Assembly (NCBI GenBank): GCA_018266055.1
Contig: JAFDYT010000005.1
Coordinates: forward strand, 496,001-560,000
From: Bacteroidota bacterium
GTDB lineage: Bacteria > Bacteroidota > Bacteroidia > Cytophagales > Cyclobacteriaceae
Reading direction: 5' to 3'
Length of the DNA stretch: 64,000 nt
The notes under the pieces were generated by a model. It ran no database searches. It saw only the letters and a list, made by a program, of their open reading frames with translations, and was not told the DNA's origin. Numbering within the stretch: position 1 is the stretch's first letter; each line of letters starts with the position of its first letter. This document shows, in pieces, positions 25,816 to 33,950 of this stretch. A program made the position numbers and the translations under genes.

Positions 25816-26661
25816 ATGCGTATTTATTTCACCTTGGCTGCAGTTTATCTCTTCCAATCGGGCTTGTGGGCTCAGTTGTTAACTGGAAAAATAATGGATG
25901 CCGAGACGCATAAGCCTTTGAGCTATGTGAACATTGGAATTCCAGGAAAAGACAAGGGCACGGTAGCCAATCCAGACGGAACATTTCGTTTGTATATCCC
26001 TGCTGAAAACAGTTCAGATTCATTGCGATTTTCCCTCATTGGCTACGCCAGTTATTCGGTAATGATTAATAGTCTTCTGGCGAAAACAGGGCCTTCGGAT
26101 AAAATCATTTACATGAAACCCAAGGTCACTGAATTAAAGGAAGTGACAGTAACTCCAGGTAACTACGATAAAGAAACCATCGGTAGCACCAAGCGATCGC
26201 TGTTGCTCAGGATGGGAATAGGTCCCGACAGTATTGGCTCTGAGATGGGTACAGTAATAAGAGTAAAGCACAAGCCAAGTCTTATAGAATCGGCAACTTT
26301 TAACATCCAGACGAATAACTACACGAAGAAAATTAAGCTCAGATTAAACTTTTATCAATTGAATAAGGATGTCCCTGGGGCCAGCCTTTTGCAGCGACCG
26401 ATTTATATAGAGACTTCGTTAAAAAAGGGTTCCTGGAAAGTGGATTTGACAGAATACAACATAGAGGTAAACGATGATTTTTTTATGGCGCTTGAATATG
26501 TAGAAAACCTGGGGTATCAGGGATTGTACTTTCATTGTGGCTATAATAAAGTGCCCACGTATTTCAAAACTACAAGTCAGTCCACATGGAAATTGTTCAC
26601 TAATGGGGGCAAATACATTTCTCCCAACTTCACGGCTGAAGTATCGTTTGCTAAGCAGTAA
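25816..26661 (+). CDS. CarboxypepD_reg-domain envelope protein at the end of the RiPP operon
   Basis: 281 residues with a signal peptide (to about LWAQ) and an N-terminal CarboxypepD_reg-like beta domain (GKIMDAETHKPLSYVNIGI, GTVANPDGTFRLYI), as found at the front of TonB-dependent receptors. The remainder is a beta-rich domain of unknown family, and no barrel follows. It starts 3 bp after the radical SAM stop, so it belongs to the operon. It may be a periplasmic or surface protein for export, immunity or sensing (inference). Its 3' end overlaps the convergent helical-repeat gene by 11 bp. Confidence 0.75.
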   Translation: MRIYFTLAAVYLFQSGLWAQLLTGKIMDAETHKPLSYVNIGIPGKDKGTVANPDGTFRLYIPAENSSDSLRFSLIGYASYSVMINSLLAKTGPSDKIIYMKPKVTELKEVTVTPGNYDKETIGSTKRSLLLRMGIGPDSIGSEMGTVIRVKHKPSLIESATFNIQTNNYTKKIKLRLNFYQLNKDVPGASLLQRPIYIETSLKKGSWKVDLTEYNIEVNDDFFMALEYVENLGYQGLYFHCGYNKVPTYFKTTSQSTWKLFTNGGKYISPNFTAEVSFAKQ

Positions 26662-27628
26662 TAGTCGGTATCGGATTAGAAATACGTGTAAGCTTAGTGG
26701 AGGAATATACGTTTAGGGCCTCTTCAATTTGGTGATCCTTTATTGCATTTACGATATCGTTAACAAGGCTTTGCTTAAAAAAATCAAAGTACTTGGGTTC
26801 TTGTTTTAGAAAAAGCAAGGCTTCATCACAAAACGAATTGTAATTGTTTTTGTAATAAAACCGCTTAATCAGTAACCACCTGTGAATGCTATGTTCATCG
26901 CGTGTATATGGAGTGAAGTTGTCTATAAGCCCCCCAAAAATAGCTTCGAAGTTATTTTTTCTATCCGGTTCAGTGTTTGATAACCTATCCCAAATTAAAT
27001 GTACTTCATGAATCACCTGCATGATCATGGCCGACTTCAATTCCCGCGGGACAATGTCTAAAAGTTCATCGTTCCATCGGCCAGGAAAAGAGTTCGGTTG
27101 ATCTTTAATCATTATATATCGTAAGGTCTCGTTCGATGCAGTCATCGCTTCCGCTAATTCGTTTCGCCGAAACAGAACTCTGCATACGTTGTGCATTTGT
27201 TGAATTCGGTGATAATGAAAAATAGAATAGCCATACCCTTCAAGCTTTTCTCCAACAGTCAAAGCCTCACGTGTGGTCAGAAGCGCCTTTTCGTAGAGTA
27301 ATTCTTTGTAGTACAAATAAGCTTTAGCGGGTAAGGCAAAGGCTATTACAAGTAGTCCTTCTTCATCATTTAATCCTGAGACCATTCGGTCAGCCTCTGT
27401 GGCAAGTTGCCATGCAAGATGGATTCTTCCTTTCCTTGCTTCGGCTACAATATTCTGATATTTGCCAATCAAGAATTTTATCCATCGTACCTTCTCAGCA
27501 TTGTTCCTTTCGTTCATTTGATCCGTGAGGATCTTGCTCCAAATACCCTCTGCGCTGACCAAATCAATATTTGGAGAAGTATCTAAGTCTACTATTGATT
27601 TATATAACTGAGCGATATCCATATTCAT
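26651..27628 (-). CDS. Helical-repeat (TPR-like) protein of the RiPP cluster
   Basis: 325 residues, soluble, almost all alpha-helical, with paired-helix stretches (GLLVIAFALPAKAYLYYKEL, NVCRVLFRRNELAEAMTASN) that look like diverged tetratricopeptide repeats. No catalytic motif is visible. It lies 23 bp downstream of the pseudo-radical SAM gene in the same operon and converges on the main operon. A scaffold or partner role in the modification complex is a guess from position. Confidence 0.65.
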   Translation of the reverse strand: MNMDIAQLYKSIVDLDTSPNIDLVSAEGIWSKILTDQMNERNNAEKVRWIKFLIGKYQNIVAEARKGRIHLAWQLATEADRMVSGLNDEEGLLVIAFALPAKAYLYYKELLYEKALLTTREALTVGEKLEGYGYSIFHYHRIQQMHNVCRVLFRRNELAEAMTASNETLRYIMIKDQPNSFPGRWNDELLDIVPRELKSAMIMQVIHEVHLIWDRLSNTEPDRKNNFEAIFGGLIDNFTPYTRDEHSIHRWLLIKRFYYKNNYNSFCDEALLFLKQEPKYFDFFKQSLVNDIVNAIKDHQIEEALNVYSSTKLTRISNPIPTITA

Positions 27629-27651
27629 TCGCCATTGATTCGTTGATTGAT

Positions 27652-28737
27652 TCAGTTTTTATTATAGGCCAAAGCGACTCGATCTCCCAAATTGTGTCGA
27701 AATGAAGGGCAAAGGCTGTCCCCAAATGCTGCCCATAGTTCCGTTCTAACTCCACAAAGTGGAAAAACGGAACAAGAAGCGCATGGCACATTTAGTTTAT
27801 ACAATTGAGACTCATCAGAAAATTCATACATGAATAGAGACTTGATGGGGTAGCCTGTGGCTATTCCGCATCCGATATTGGATGTTCCTTGAATGCCAGG
27901 TAATAGGTTGGGTATTGAAGTGTTGTCAAAACCAAGTTTTTTTAGATGAAGTAGTAATTGTAGTTCCAAATTGGCATAGACTGATTTATTAAGTTTTTTC
28001 CCTGACGAAAACGTAATGGAGTACTTTGCTTTATTTTTTTTTGACAGATCGGTTAAAAAATCAAACACATTCTCTGATTGAAGTTCGTCAAGAATGATGT
28101 TCAACAGCACATGTTTACCCAAACTCAAAAAAGAATTTAGATCATCAATGCTCTCCCTGACCTTGTCCAGATTGTTACTTTTTGCATTGATCCGAAGTTT
28201 AACAATATTTTCTGTTGCCCATTGTGTAATATCACTCAGATATTGAATACTACATTCAAGTGAAAATGAGCATTTCATTTTTTTTATACTGGCGCTTTCT
28301 TTCAGAATTTTTTGGATGAGGTCAAGATCAATTATTCGGGGTGAAGACTCGTTGCAATCAAAGTTGACATGCGCTGACTTGTACGACTCTGCCCGTAAAA
28401 GTTCATCAAATTCTCCCTGTACATCATAAGGTTTAATCTGATTCATGTTTACGCTTAAGTTGAGATCGGCTTGATCTTTATAAAGCGCTTTTTTTCTACC
28501 TAATACAATATCAAATTCATCTTCATCATCATGGACAATGATTTCATAACTGGAAAGTTTTAAAAAAACATTCATAGGAATTTCTGAGAAATCCTTGTTT
28601 GTAATCTTTTGGATTAGAAAATTACTGACAATTAAACCCTTGCCTGTTCTAGTGGAGAAGAGCAGCCTTTTGTCACTTGGTGCAGACTCATTTTTGGCGC
28701 TAGATGAAACAACATACGCTGACATTTTGTAATTCAT
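27652..28737 (-). CDS. Pseudo-radical SAM protein with SPASM-like C-terminus
   Basis: 361 residues from ATG 28737. The N-terminus (MNYKMSAYVV, LLFSTRTGKGLIVSN) and C-terminus (CASCSVFPLCG, SLCPSFRHN, DRVALAYNKN) align with those of the maturase at 24463-25812. The middle lacks any CxxxCxxC: where the maturase has CQLGCYYC this protein reads through NMNQIKPYDV with no cysteine. It is therefore a radical SAM homologue that kept the SPASM part but cannot bind the SAM-linked cluster. Comparable pseudo-rSAM partners are known in Bacteroidota GG-type peptide systems (recollection). Possible role: substrate binding or auxiliary-cluster partner of the active enzyme. Confidence 0.8.
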   Translation of the reverse strand: MNYKMSAYVVSSSAKNESAPSDKRLLFSTRTGKGLIVSNFLIQKITNKDFSEIPMNVFLKLSSYEIIVHDDEDEFDIVLGRKKALYKDQADLNLSVNMNQIKPYDVQGEFDELLRAESYKSAHVNFDCNESSPRIIDLDLIQKILKESASIKKMKCSFSLECSIQYLSDITQWATENIVKLRINAKSNNLDKVRESIDDLNSFLSLGKHVLLNIILDELQSENVFDFLTDLSKKNKAKYSITFSSGKKLNKSVYANLELQLLLHLKKLGFDNTSIPNLLPGIQGTSNIGCGIATGYPIKSLFMYEFSDESQLYKLNVPCASCSVFPLCGVRTELWAAFGDSLCPSFRHNLGDRVALAYNKN

Positions 28738-28785
28738 AGATAACGACAATAATTATAGCAATGAACTCTCATTTTTCGAGTAAAT

Positions 28786-28815
28786 CAATCCCCAGTTTAT
28801 GGGGGTGGTGATTGG
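28786..28815. promoter_or_regulatory. GC-rich palindromic operator, site 2
   Basis: CAATCCCCAGTTTATGGGGG followed by TGGTGATTGG, 48 bp upstream of the pseudo-radical SAM start. It matches site 1 (20744-20771) over arms, spacer GTTTATGGGGG and the trailing TGATTG. Two such similar sites flanking both operons suggest one regulon. Confidence 0.65.
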
Positions 28816-28872
28816 AATTAGCAACTGAATCAAATCTGATTTTTAGGTAAGCGGGCAGTCGCCCAGGTTACC

Positions 28873-30012
28873 TTATGCGGAGATAAACCGTTTCTTTAGA
28901 TTCAAAAAAGGCAACTCCAGGTACTGATAGCTGAGGCGGGCTAGCCCGTAGGTGAGAGGGATGGTCATTAATGCGAAAGCTGCGAGCGGAAGTAAGGTGT
29001 GACGGTCAAGTAGCGCTACTTTGAACAATACAATTTCTGAAATGTACATCGCCAATGGATGCAGAAGGTAAAACCCATAGGTGTATTTTCCCAGGCGGGT
29101 AAGGGCGGGATAATTGGCGAGCTTGCCCACCGCCGACGCAGCAAAACTCTGATCGAGGATGATAAAACTTAAGAACACGGTTTCAAGTACCTGGTAGAAA
29201 ATGGTGAAGTAAGGTAACTTGATCAGGTGTAACCACCAGTCAAAGAAGAGGAGCATAAACCCGACGGCATATAGGACAAGCCGTTTATTGTCTTTTAAGG
29301 TTGTAAAGAAATGCCAGACTGCTGGTTGTTTTGCGACAAGATATGCTGCAACGCCACCGATGGCCAGGTCGCCGATATTACTTATCGTATGGTAGTAGAT
29401 AATGATTTCGTCAGTAGCGTGCAGTAAGCGAAATAATACTGAACCAATAAAAACGCTGAACAGTGCAAACAATAGGAAGCGACCTTTGAAGAAAATGAAT
29501 AGCAAAGGCCAGAAGAGATAAAACTGCTCTTCTATAGCTACAGACCAGGTAATTGTAAGTGGATCAAATCCCTGCAGTTTCGCCTTAACCAAATGAATTA
29601 CGTCGAAGTTGCCAAGAAAGAGAAGATAGAATAAAGGATTCGAGTCGTGGTTCTCGGATGCAAGCCCGATGGTCGTTCTGAGGATAGGGAAGACAACAAT
29701 GTAGAGGACAACAAGTAAATAATAAAGTGGCCATATCCTTAATATCCTGCGCAGGTAAAAATTTGCGACGTGGATGGATGAAGTTTCTTCTTTTTCTTTG
29801 ATCAGCAAATAGGTGATCAGGAATCCACTCAGCACAAAGAAGAGAGAAACAGCGCGCTCTCCATTCGAGAGGAAATGAAAAAACGCGTTGACGAATTCGC
29901 TGCTGACAGGCATTAGCTTGAGCAGTGGCGCGCACACATGCATGACGAAAACAGAGAGGAAAGCAAAAAAACGAACTCCGTCGAGGCTTGTAAAATAAAT
30001 TGGTTTATTCAT
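28873..30012 (-). CDS. Acyltransferase family 3 membrane protein
   Basis: 379 residues with about ten membrane helices. The N-terminus (SLDGVRFFAFLSVFVMHV) carries the family's conserved Arg and the active-site-type His, and FYLRRILRIWPLYYL and WSVAIEEQFYLFWPLLF are further signature stretches of the OafA/NolL (acyltransferase 3) family. These enzymes transfer acetyl or similar groups to sugars or other exported molecules. The gene lies upstream of operator site 2 on the same strand, so it is probably a separate unit, though a tailoring role for the RiPP product cannot be excluded. Confidence 0.87.
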   Translation of the reverse strand: MNKPIYFTSLDGVRFFAFLSVFVMHVCAPLLKLMPVSSEFVNAFFHFLSNGERAVSLFFVLSGFLITYLLIKEKEETSSIHVANFYLRRILRIWPLYYLLVVLYIVVFPILRTTIGLASENHDSNPLFYLLFLGNFDVIHLVKAKLQGFDPLTITWSVAIEEQFYLFWPLLFIFFKGRFLLFALFSVFIGSVLFRLLHATDEIIIYYHTISNIGDLAIGGVAAYLVAKQPAVWHFFTTLKDNKRLVLYAVGFMLLFFDWWLHLIKLPYFTIFYQVLETVFLSFIILDQSFAASAVGKLANYPALTRLGKYTYGFYLLHPLAMYISEIVLFKVALLDRHTLLPLAAFALMTIPLTYGLARLSYQYLELPFLNLKKRFISA

Positions 30013-30184
30013 CCGACGTTCACCGATTCTCTGGATTAAACAAGGCTGGTAAAGGTAGTGAAACAGATTAATCAGCTAGCCTTTTTATATCATGTTGTTT
30101 ATTTTCTTCTGTTCACTGCAATCTTTCTGAGCATGACAAACTATTCGAGCCGGCACGAGAATTGAATTTTTGGGGTAAGTAATT

Positions 30185-31858
30185 TTACTCCACAGTAAGG
30201 AGTATTTCTTTGCGGGTTGGAATGGTACGGTTTTTTAATCCTTCCACGATTACCCGGTATTTTCCTGGCCGATCGGCTGTGTAAAAGGAGATTTCCATCG
30301 TGGGCCTGTTGACGTTCAAAGTAATTTTGGGATTCCAATAAATGGTAGCGCGTAAATCTGGCTGGCTTGTGTCAGTGGTGGGGGTGCTGTAATTAGGTGA
30401 CTCAAACCGAATTGGGGAGTCAAAGCCCCTAAGTTTCAGCAATGGATTAGTAGTGCCAGTGGCAAGGCTCTGCTTTCTGGTGCTAACATAAATCAGACCA
30501 TTGACTCCGTTGGCACCCAATCCGGAATTGATCATTGAGCTGACTTCAATATGATCGATCATAGCCGGATTCATTTGATCGAGTCTGTCGCCTACTGTTT
30601 CTCCACTGCCGGTTATCACCTGGGCCTGATCGATATAAACAACGGGTTCGCCGGCGCCCGCGATGAACATACCTCGCACCCACATCAGGAGAAGATGTCC
30701 GTTGGATGAAACTAAAGTAAACTGTGGGACTTTTGCTACGATGGCAGCGGCTAAACTACTGTACCCATTCATCTGCTCCCCTGCGAGGACTACATCAGGA
30801 GTACCGTACGGACTATCATATTGTTTTGCGCGTCGTGTGGTGGTTACGACCACTTCATTTAACATCTCCGATTTAAGGTTTGGGTCAACCGAACGATGCA
30901 CGGAATCAGTACGCATCAAATGCAAATGATGGCCAGGTAGTTCCTTAGGAAGTGCGGGATAATCCTGCGGGAGTAAAAATACTTTTCCACGATTTCCATT
31001 GACAATGAATTTAGTGGTGTCGTAAATCATCAGGTCCTTCAAAATAAAAACGCCTGTGTCGTTGGCTTCTACCTTAAATAAGCCGGCTAACTTATCCTGC
31101 ACAACGGTCAGTGTTCTTTTTTCTCCACGATTCTTTCTGGAAAGATGAACCCCCTTCATCCATATCCCTGACTCGACGGGATACTTAAAATGGGGGAGCA
31201 TGTCCGGAGGTAGCCCGTCGGACAATTGATAATCATTCATTATTGTCTGGCTTCCACCCACCGGCACAACCTGATCTTCATCCGTAACAGAAACCGAAAA
31301 ACTCGCGCTTTTTAAATTTCCTTTTCGTTCATTGTCCAGAAGAATCAAGAGCTTTACTTTTTCACGGGTTTTATAGACTCGCTTATCGGAGAATATTTTT
31401 AAGTGATCGTCCACTTCAGGTACCTGTGGTGTTTTTTCAGATACAGTATAGTACGGATCAAGCACCGGAATTGGCTTGTAGAAAAAATGACTAACTCCAT
31501 AGTTTCGCATCCAGCTCGTGTAGGCACGGATGATGTAGTTGCCAGGGGGAAGACTGCTTTCCAAATTCAAAACACCAGACCCTCTGCCGCTGTCCAGTTT
31601 CACCAGAGCAGATTTTGCAATTTCACGCGCGGGATTAATCAATTCTACATAAAGTACACGACTCAATGTATCCGCCATGCCCGGTGAGCGATAACTCATG
31701 TAGGCACTGAACCAGATGGTTTCTCCCGGGTAGTAATAGTGTTTGTCGGTGTGTAGATAAGCCCCTTCTTGAAAGTGATCGGCAGAGAGATTGGGGCTCC
31801 GTTGAGCCAGCAACGTGGCAGAGACGAAGAAAATCAAAGTGAAGAAAACGAGCTTCAT
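30185..31858 (-). CDS. MG2-domain and TonB-plug-like envelope protein
   Basis: 557 residues with a signal peptide (to LLAQ). The N-terminal part (TDKHYYYPGETIWFSAYM) is a macroglobulin MG2-type domain and the middle a second beta domain (KRVYKTREKVKLLI). Residues ~340-480 resemble a TonB-receptor plug (LNEVVV, PYGTPDVVLAGEQM, VVYIDQAQV, IDHIEVSS, VNGLIYVST). No barrel follows. Proteins of this kind are common in Bacteroidota; the function is unknown. It is divergent from the glycine-rich-domain gene pair. Confidence 0.82.
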   Translation of the reverse strand: MKLVFFTLIFFVSATLLAQRSPNLSADHFQEGAYLHTDKHYYYPGETIWFSAYMSYRSPGMADTLSRVLYVELINPAREIAKSALVKLDSGRGSGVLNLESSLPPGNYIIRAYTSWMRNYGVSHFFYKPIPVLDPYYTVSEKTPQVPEVDDHLKIFSDKRVYKTREKVKLLILLDNERKGNLKSASFSVSVTDEDQVVPVGGSQTIMNDYQLSDGLPPDMLPHFKYPVESGIWMKGVHLSRKNRGEKRTLTVVQDKLAGLFKVEANDTGVFILKDLMIYDTTKFIVNGNRGKVFLLPQDYPALPKELPGHHLHLMRTDSVHRSVDPNLKSEMLNEVVVTTTRRAKQYDSPYGTPDVVLAGEQMNGYSSLAAAIVAKVPQFTLVSSNGHLLLMWVRGMFIAGAGEPVVYIDQAQVITGSGETVGDRLDQMNPAMIDHIEVSSMINSGLGANGVNGLIYVSTRKQSLATGTTNPLLKLRGFDSPIRFESPNYSTPTTDTSQPDLRATIYWNPKITLNVNRPTMEISFYTADRPGKYRVIVEGLKNRTIPTRKEILLTVE

Positions 31859-31968
31859 GGTGAGCGTACCGTAACGAATTTATAATCCTTGATTGTTCAT
31901 TTGCGTAATCAAAATAGTAAAAAATTAACTCTTTGCAGCCCAACCATTTTCCTGATATCTTGGCCTTC

Positions 31969-32460
31969 ATGAACAAAAAGGTTCAACCGCTGTGGAAAGA
32001 CATTCTGGACTTTGAGCTGGACGACTCCAACGCCCCATTGACATTTACCGATCGTCTGGCGCGCGAGAATGGATGGACTCATGAATTTGCTGTTCGTGCC
32101 GTTATAGAATACAAGAAATTTATTTTTCTGATCTGCTTGTCGGATCGGCCCCTGACACCTTCCGATCAGGTTGATCAGGTGTGGCACCTGCACCTGCTTT
32201 ATACTCGCTCGTATTGGGACGAGATGTGCGCCGGTATTTTAAAAAAGAAAATACACCATGGCCCAACCAAAGGAGGGCAACGCGAAGGCGAGAAATTCAC
32301 CGACTGGTATTTAAAAACGCTTGCCTTTTACCGGGAAACTTTTGAGGAAGAACCACCCCGCGACCTCTGGCCTGATGCTAAACAACGGTTTAGCGAGATT
32401 AATTTTCAGCGCGTGAACAGAGACCGGTTTTGGTTGGTGAGAAAATTTTTTAATTCATGA
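31969..32460 (+). CDS. Glycine-rich-domain (GRDP-like) protein
   Basis: 163 residues from ATG 31969; the frame is open further upstream only through a TTG. The signature PSDQVDQVWHLHLLYTRSYW matches the glycine-rich-domain-containing family best known from plants and fungi, where it precedes Gly-rich tails. Here the tail is absent and is supplied by the next gene, whose ATG overlaps this stop (ATGA). Function unknown. Confidence 0.75.
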   Translation: MNKKVQPLWKDILDFELDDSNAPLTFTDRLARENGWTHEFAVRAVIEYKKFIFLICLSDRPLTPSDQVDQVWHLHLLYTRSYWDEMCAGILKKKIHHGPTKGGQREGEKFTDWYLKTLAFYRETFEEEPPRDLWPDAKQRFSEINFQRVNRDRFWLVRKFFNS

Positions 32461-33245
32461 ACCTGACAAAATTCACTCCGGCAGAGACGTGGGTTATCCT
32501 TCACGGCAAGGATGTTCTTCTTCGCGATCTTTTAAAATTCACGTTGCTTGATTTACTTCTTAAACAAGTACTCGTCACCGAAGAGGTGCAGCGACAGCCC
32601 AGCAAGAAAGATCCGGTGATGGTGTACAAATACCTTCGCGCGGGAAAAAATTTTGCGACGTACAAAAGCAAAGCCCACGAAGATGTTTTTCTTAGCATAT
32701 TTAAAAAAAATCCGGCGACTTCGGTGCTGTTCAGAAACATGGTGAAGATTGGATTTGAAAAATCGTCGTCCACTCGCCGGTACCTCTATCGGGTGATCAC
32801 TTCCGAGAATGCAAGGGATAATTTCAAATTTCATTTTTTCACTTCCATGTTTGGAGGGGTCAGGTATTCCGATAAGGGCATAGAAATTAGGTTTGAGTTG
32901 CAGAAAGAAGTGAAGGCGTTGGAGGCCACACTCCCGAAGTGGATGACTAACGATAAAAAACGTGCGCTTGAAATGCTGACTCAGATTGGCGGAAATGTTT
33001 TTCTGCTCAAGGGGCTGGACTTTGAGATGGCCCGATTGATTCAGGATGAGTTGCTGAAAGAGATGACACAACAGCAACCAACAACAGCGTGGGGTAGCGG
33101 GTGTTGGTCTACGTTCGATACGTTCGACTCTTCCTTTAACAGTTCGTGTTCATCCGATAGTGGCGGTTGGGATTGGGGCGGTGACAGCGGATGCTCAAGT
33201 TGTGGCGGTGATAGTGGATGCGGCGGCTGTGGCGGCGGCGATTAA
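32457..33245 (+). CDS. Protein with Gly/Ser/Cys-rich tail (TIGR04222-like)
   Basis: 262 residues. Residues 1-210 are a soluble, mainly helical domain without membrane segments; the last ~50 are Ser/Gly/Cys-rich, ending with repeated Gly-Cys pairs (DSGCSSCGGDSGCGGCGGGD). This resembles TIGR04222-type proteins, in which such tails are frequent, but the usual membrane part is not seen. Translationally coupled to the GRDP-like gene by a 4-bp overlap. The tail could bind metal or be a modification substrate; both ideas are speculative. Confidence 0.7.
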   Translation: MNLTKFTPAETWVILHGKDVLLRDLLKFTLLDLLLKQVLVTEEVQRQPSKKDPVMVYKYLRAGKNFATYKSKAHEDVFLSIFKKNPATSVLFRNMVKIGFEKSSSTRRYLYRVITSENARDNFKFHFFTSMFGGVRYSDKGIEIRFELQKEVKALEATLPKWMTNDKKRALEMLTQIGGNVFLLKGLDFEMARLIQDELLKEMTQQQPTTAWGSGCWSTFDTFDSSFNSSCSSDSGGWDWGGDSGCSSCGGDSGCGGCGGGD

Positions 33246-33251
33246 GTCTTA

Positions 33252-33629
33252 CTAATGCCCTGAAGGGCACGAAGAGTACGAAAACCCAGTGTTTACAAAG
33301 ATGGGAACGTCCATACCGATAGCAACCAGACAGTAACATTGAATCGGAGGGAAAAGCCCCTGATCTTTAGATGGATCGTAGGGCCGAAGATTAATATAGA
33401 TGGTGCCGTTACTCAGATATCCCGGCACTTGAATTACGTTGGCATATTCCTTTCCGTTAAGCGTAGTTTTTTTTCCAAGTGGCACTGTCGAATCAATGTC
33501 AATGAACGATGATCCGGTGCAGCAACTGCTCATGATCACAGTGCCGTGATAACATTCAATGCCGCGGTTGTTGTACTCACAACTTGCAGTGATGATAAAA
33601 AGTAAGAATAGCCCGATTCTTTTGGTCAT
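33252..33629 (-). CDS. Small Cys-containing lipoprotein
   Basis: 125 residues from ATG 33629, chosen because it starts a lipoprotein signal (KRIGLFLLFIITASC). The mature part has several cysteines (CYHG, SSCCTG, QCYCLV, SSCPSG) and ends close to the convergent Gly/Cys-tail gene (6 bp gap). No family recognised; probably exported and disulfide-bonded. Confidence 0.65.
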   Translation of the reverse strand: MTKRIGLFLLFIITASCEYNNRGIECYHGTVIMSSCCTGSSFIDIDSTVPLGKKTTLNGKEYANVIQVPGYLSNGTIYINLRPYDPSKDQGLFPPIQCYCLVAIGMDVPIFVNTGFSYSSCPSGH

Positions 33630-33750
33630 AATTCTTAGACACACAAAAGTGAAAAAAAGTTGGTCGGTGTGAGAGTGAAACCTTACTCCATTCACATCAT
33701 CATGTGATGAAATTACTGACCAACCTCATGGTAAGCAATACAAAGGATTG

Positions 33751-33758
33751 TACTTTTG
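33751..33758 (+). promoter_or_regulatory. Promoter -7 box TACTTTTG
   Basis: A perfect match to the Bacteroidota TAnnTTTG box in the 321-bp gap between the lipoprotein and Rieske genes. The -33 region is weak. A hairpin with a T-tract follows 28 bp later, so transcripts from here may end early or read into the Rieske gene. Confidence 0.5.
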
Positions 33759-33785
33759 CATCTGAGTATTTGGTAAAGTTTAGGC

Positions 33786-33820
33786 AAAACCGTCTGGGTG
33801 GTTCCGGGCGGTTTTTTTTT
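33786..33820 (+). terminator. Strong hairpin with nine-T tract upstream of the Rieske gene
   Basis: A 12-pair stem (AAAACCGTCTGG/CCGGGCGGTTTT, two G-T pairs) with loop GTGGTT and a run of T. With the -7 box at 33751 it defines a possible ~60-nt RNA or an attenuator for the downstream gene. The rest of the gap holds nothing recognisable. Confidence 0.7.
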
Positions 33821-33950
33821 ATTGGAAATATTTTTCTAGTAGCAAGGTTCTTTCAAAATTGGTTTTTGGAAGCGGGCGATGTCGTTGAAATATGATAAAA
33901 ATCAGAGGGGCGGATTTTGGATTTCTGTTAACTTTGAGAAACTCTACCCT

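Noticed and set aside
33136-33339. 67-codon frame opposite the Gly/Cys-rich tail
   Set aside because: It is a low-complexity shadow of the GC-rich tail (Arg/His-rich translation).
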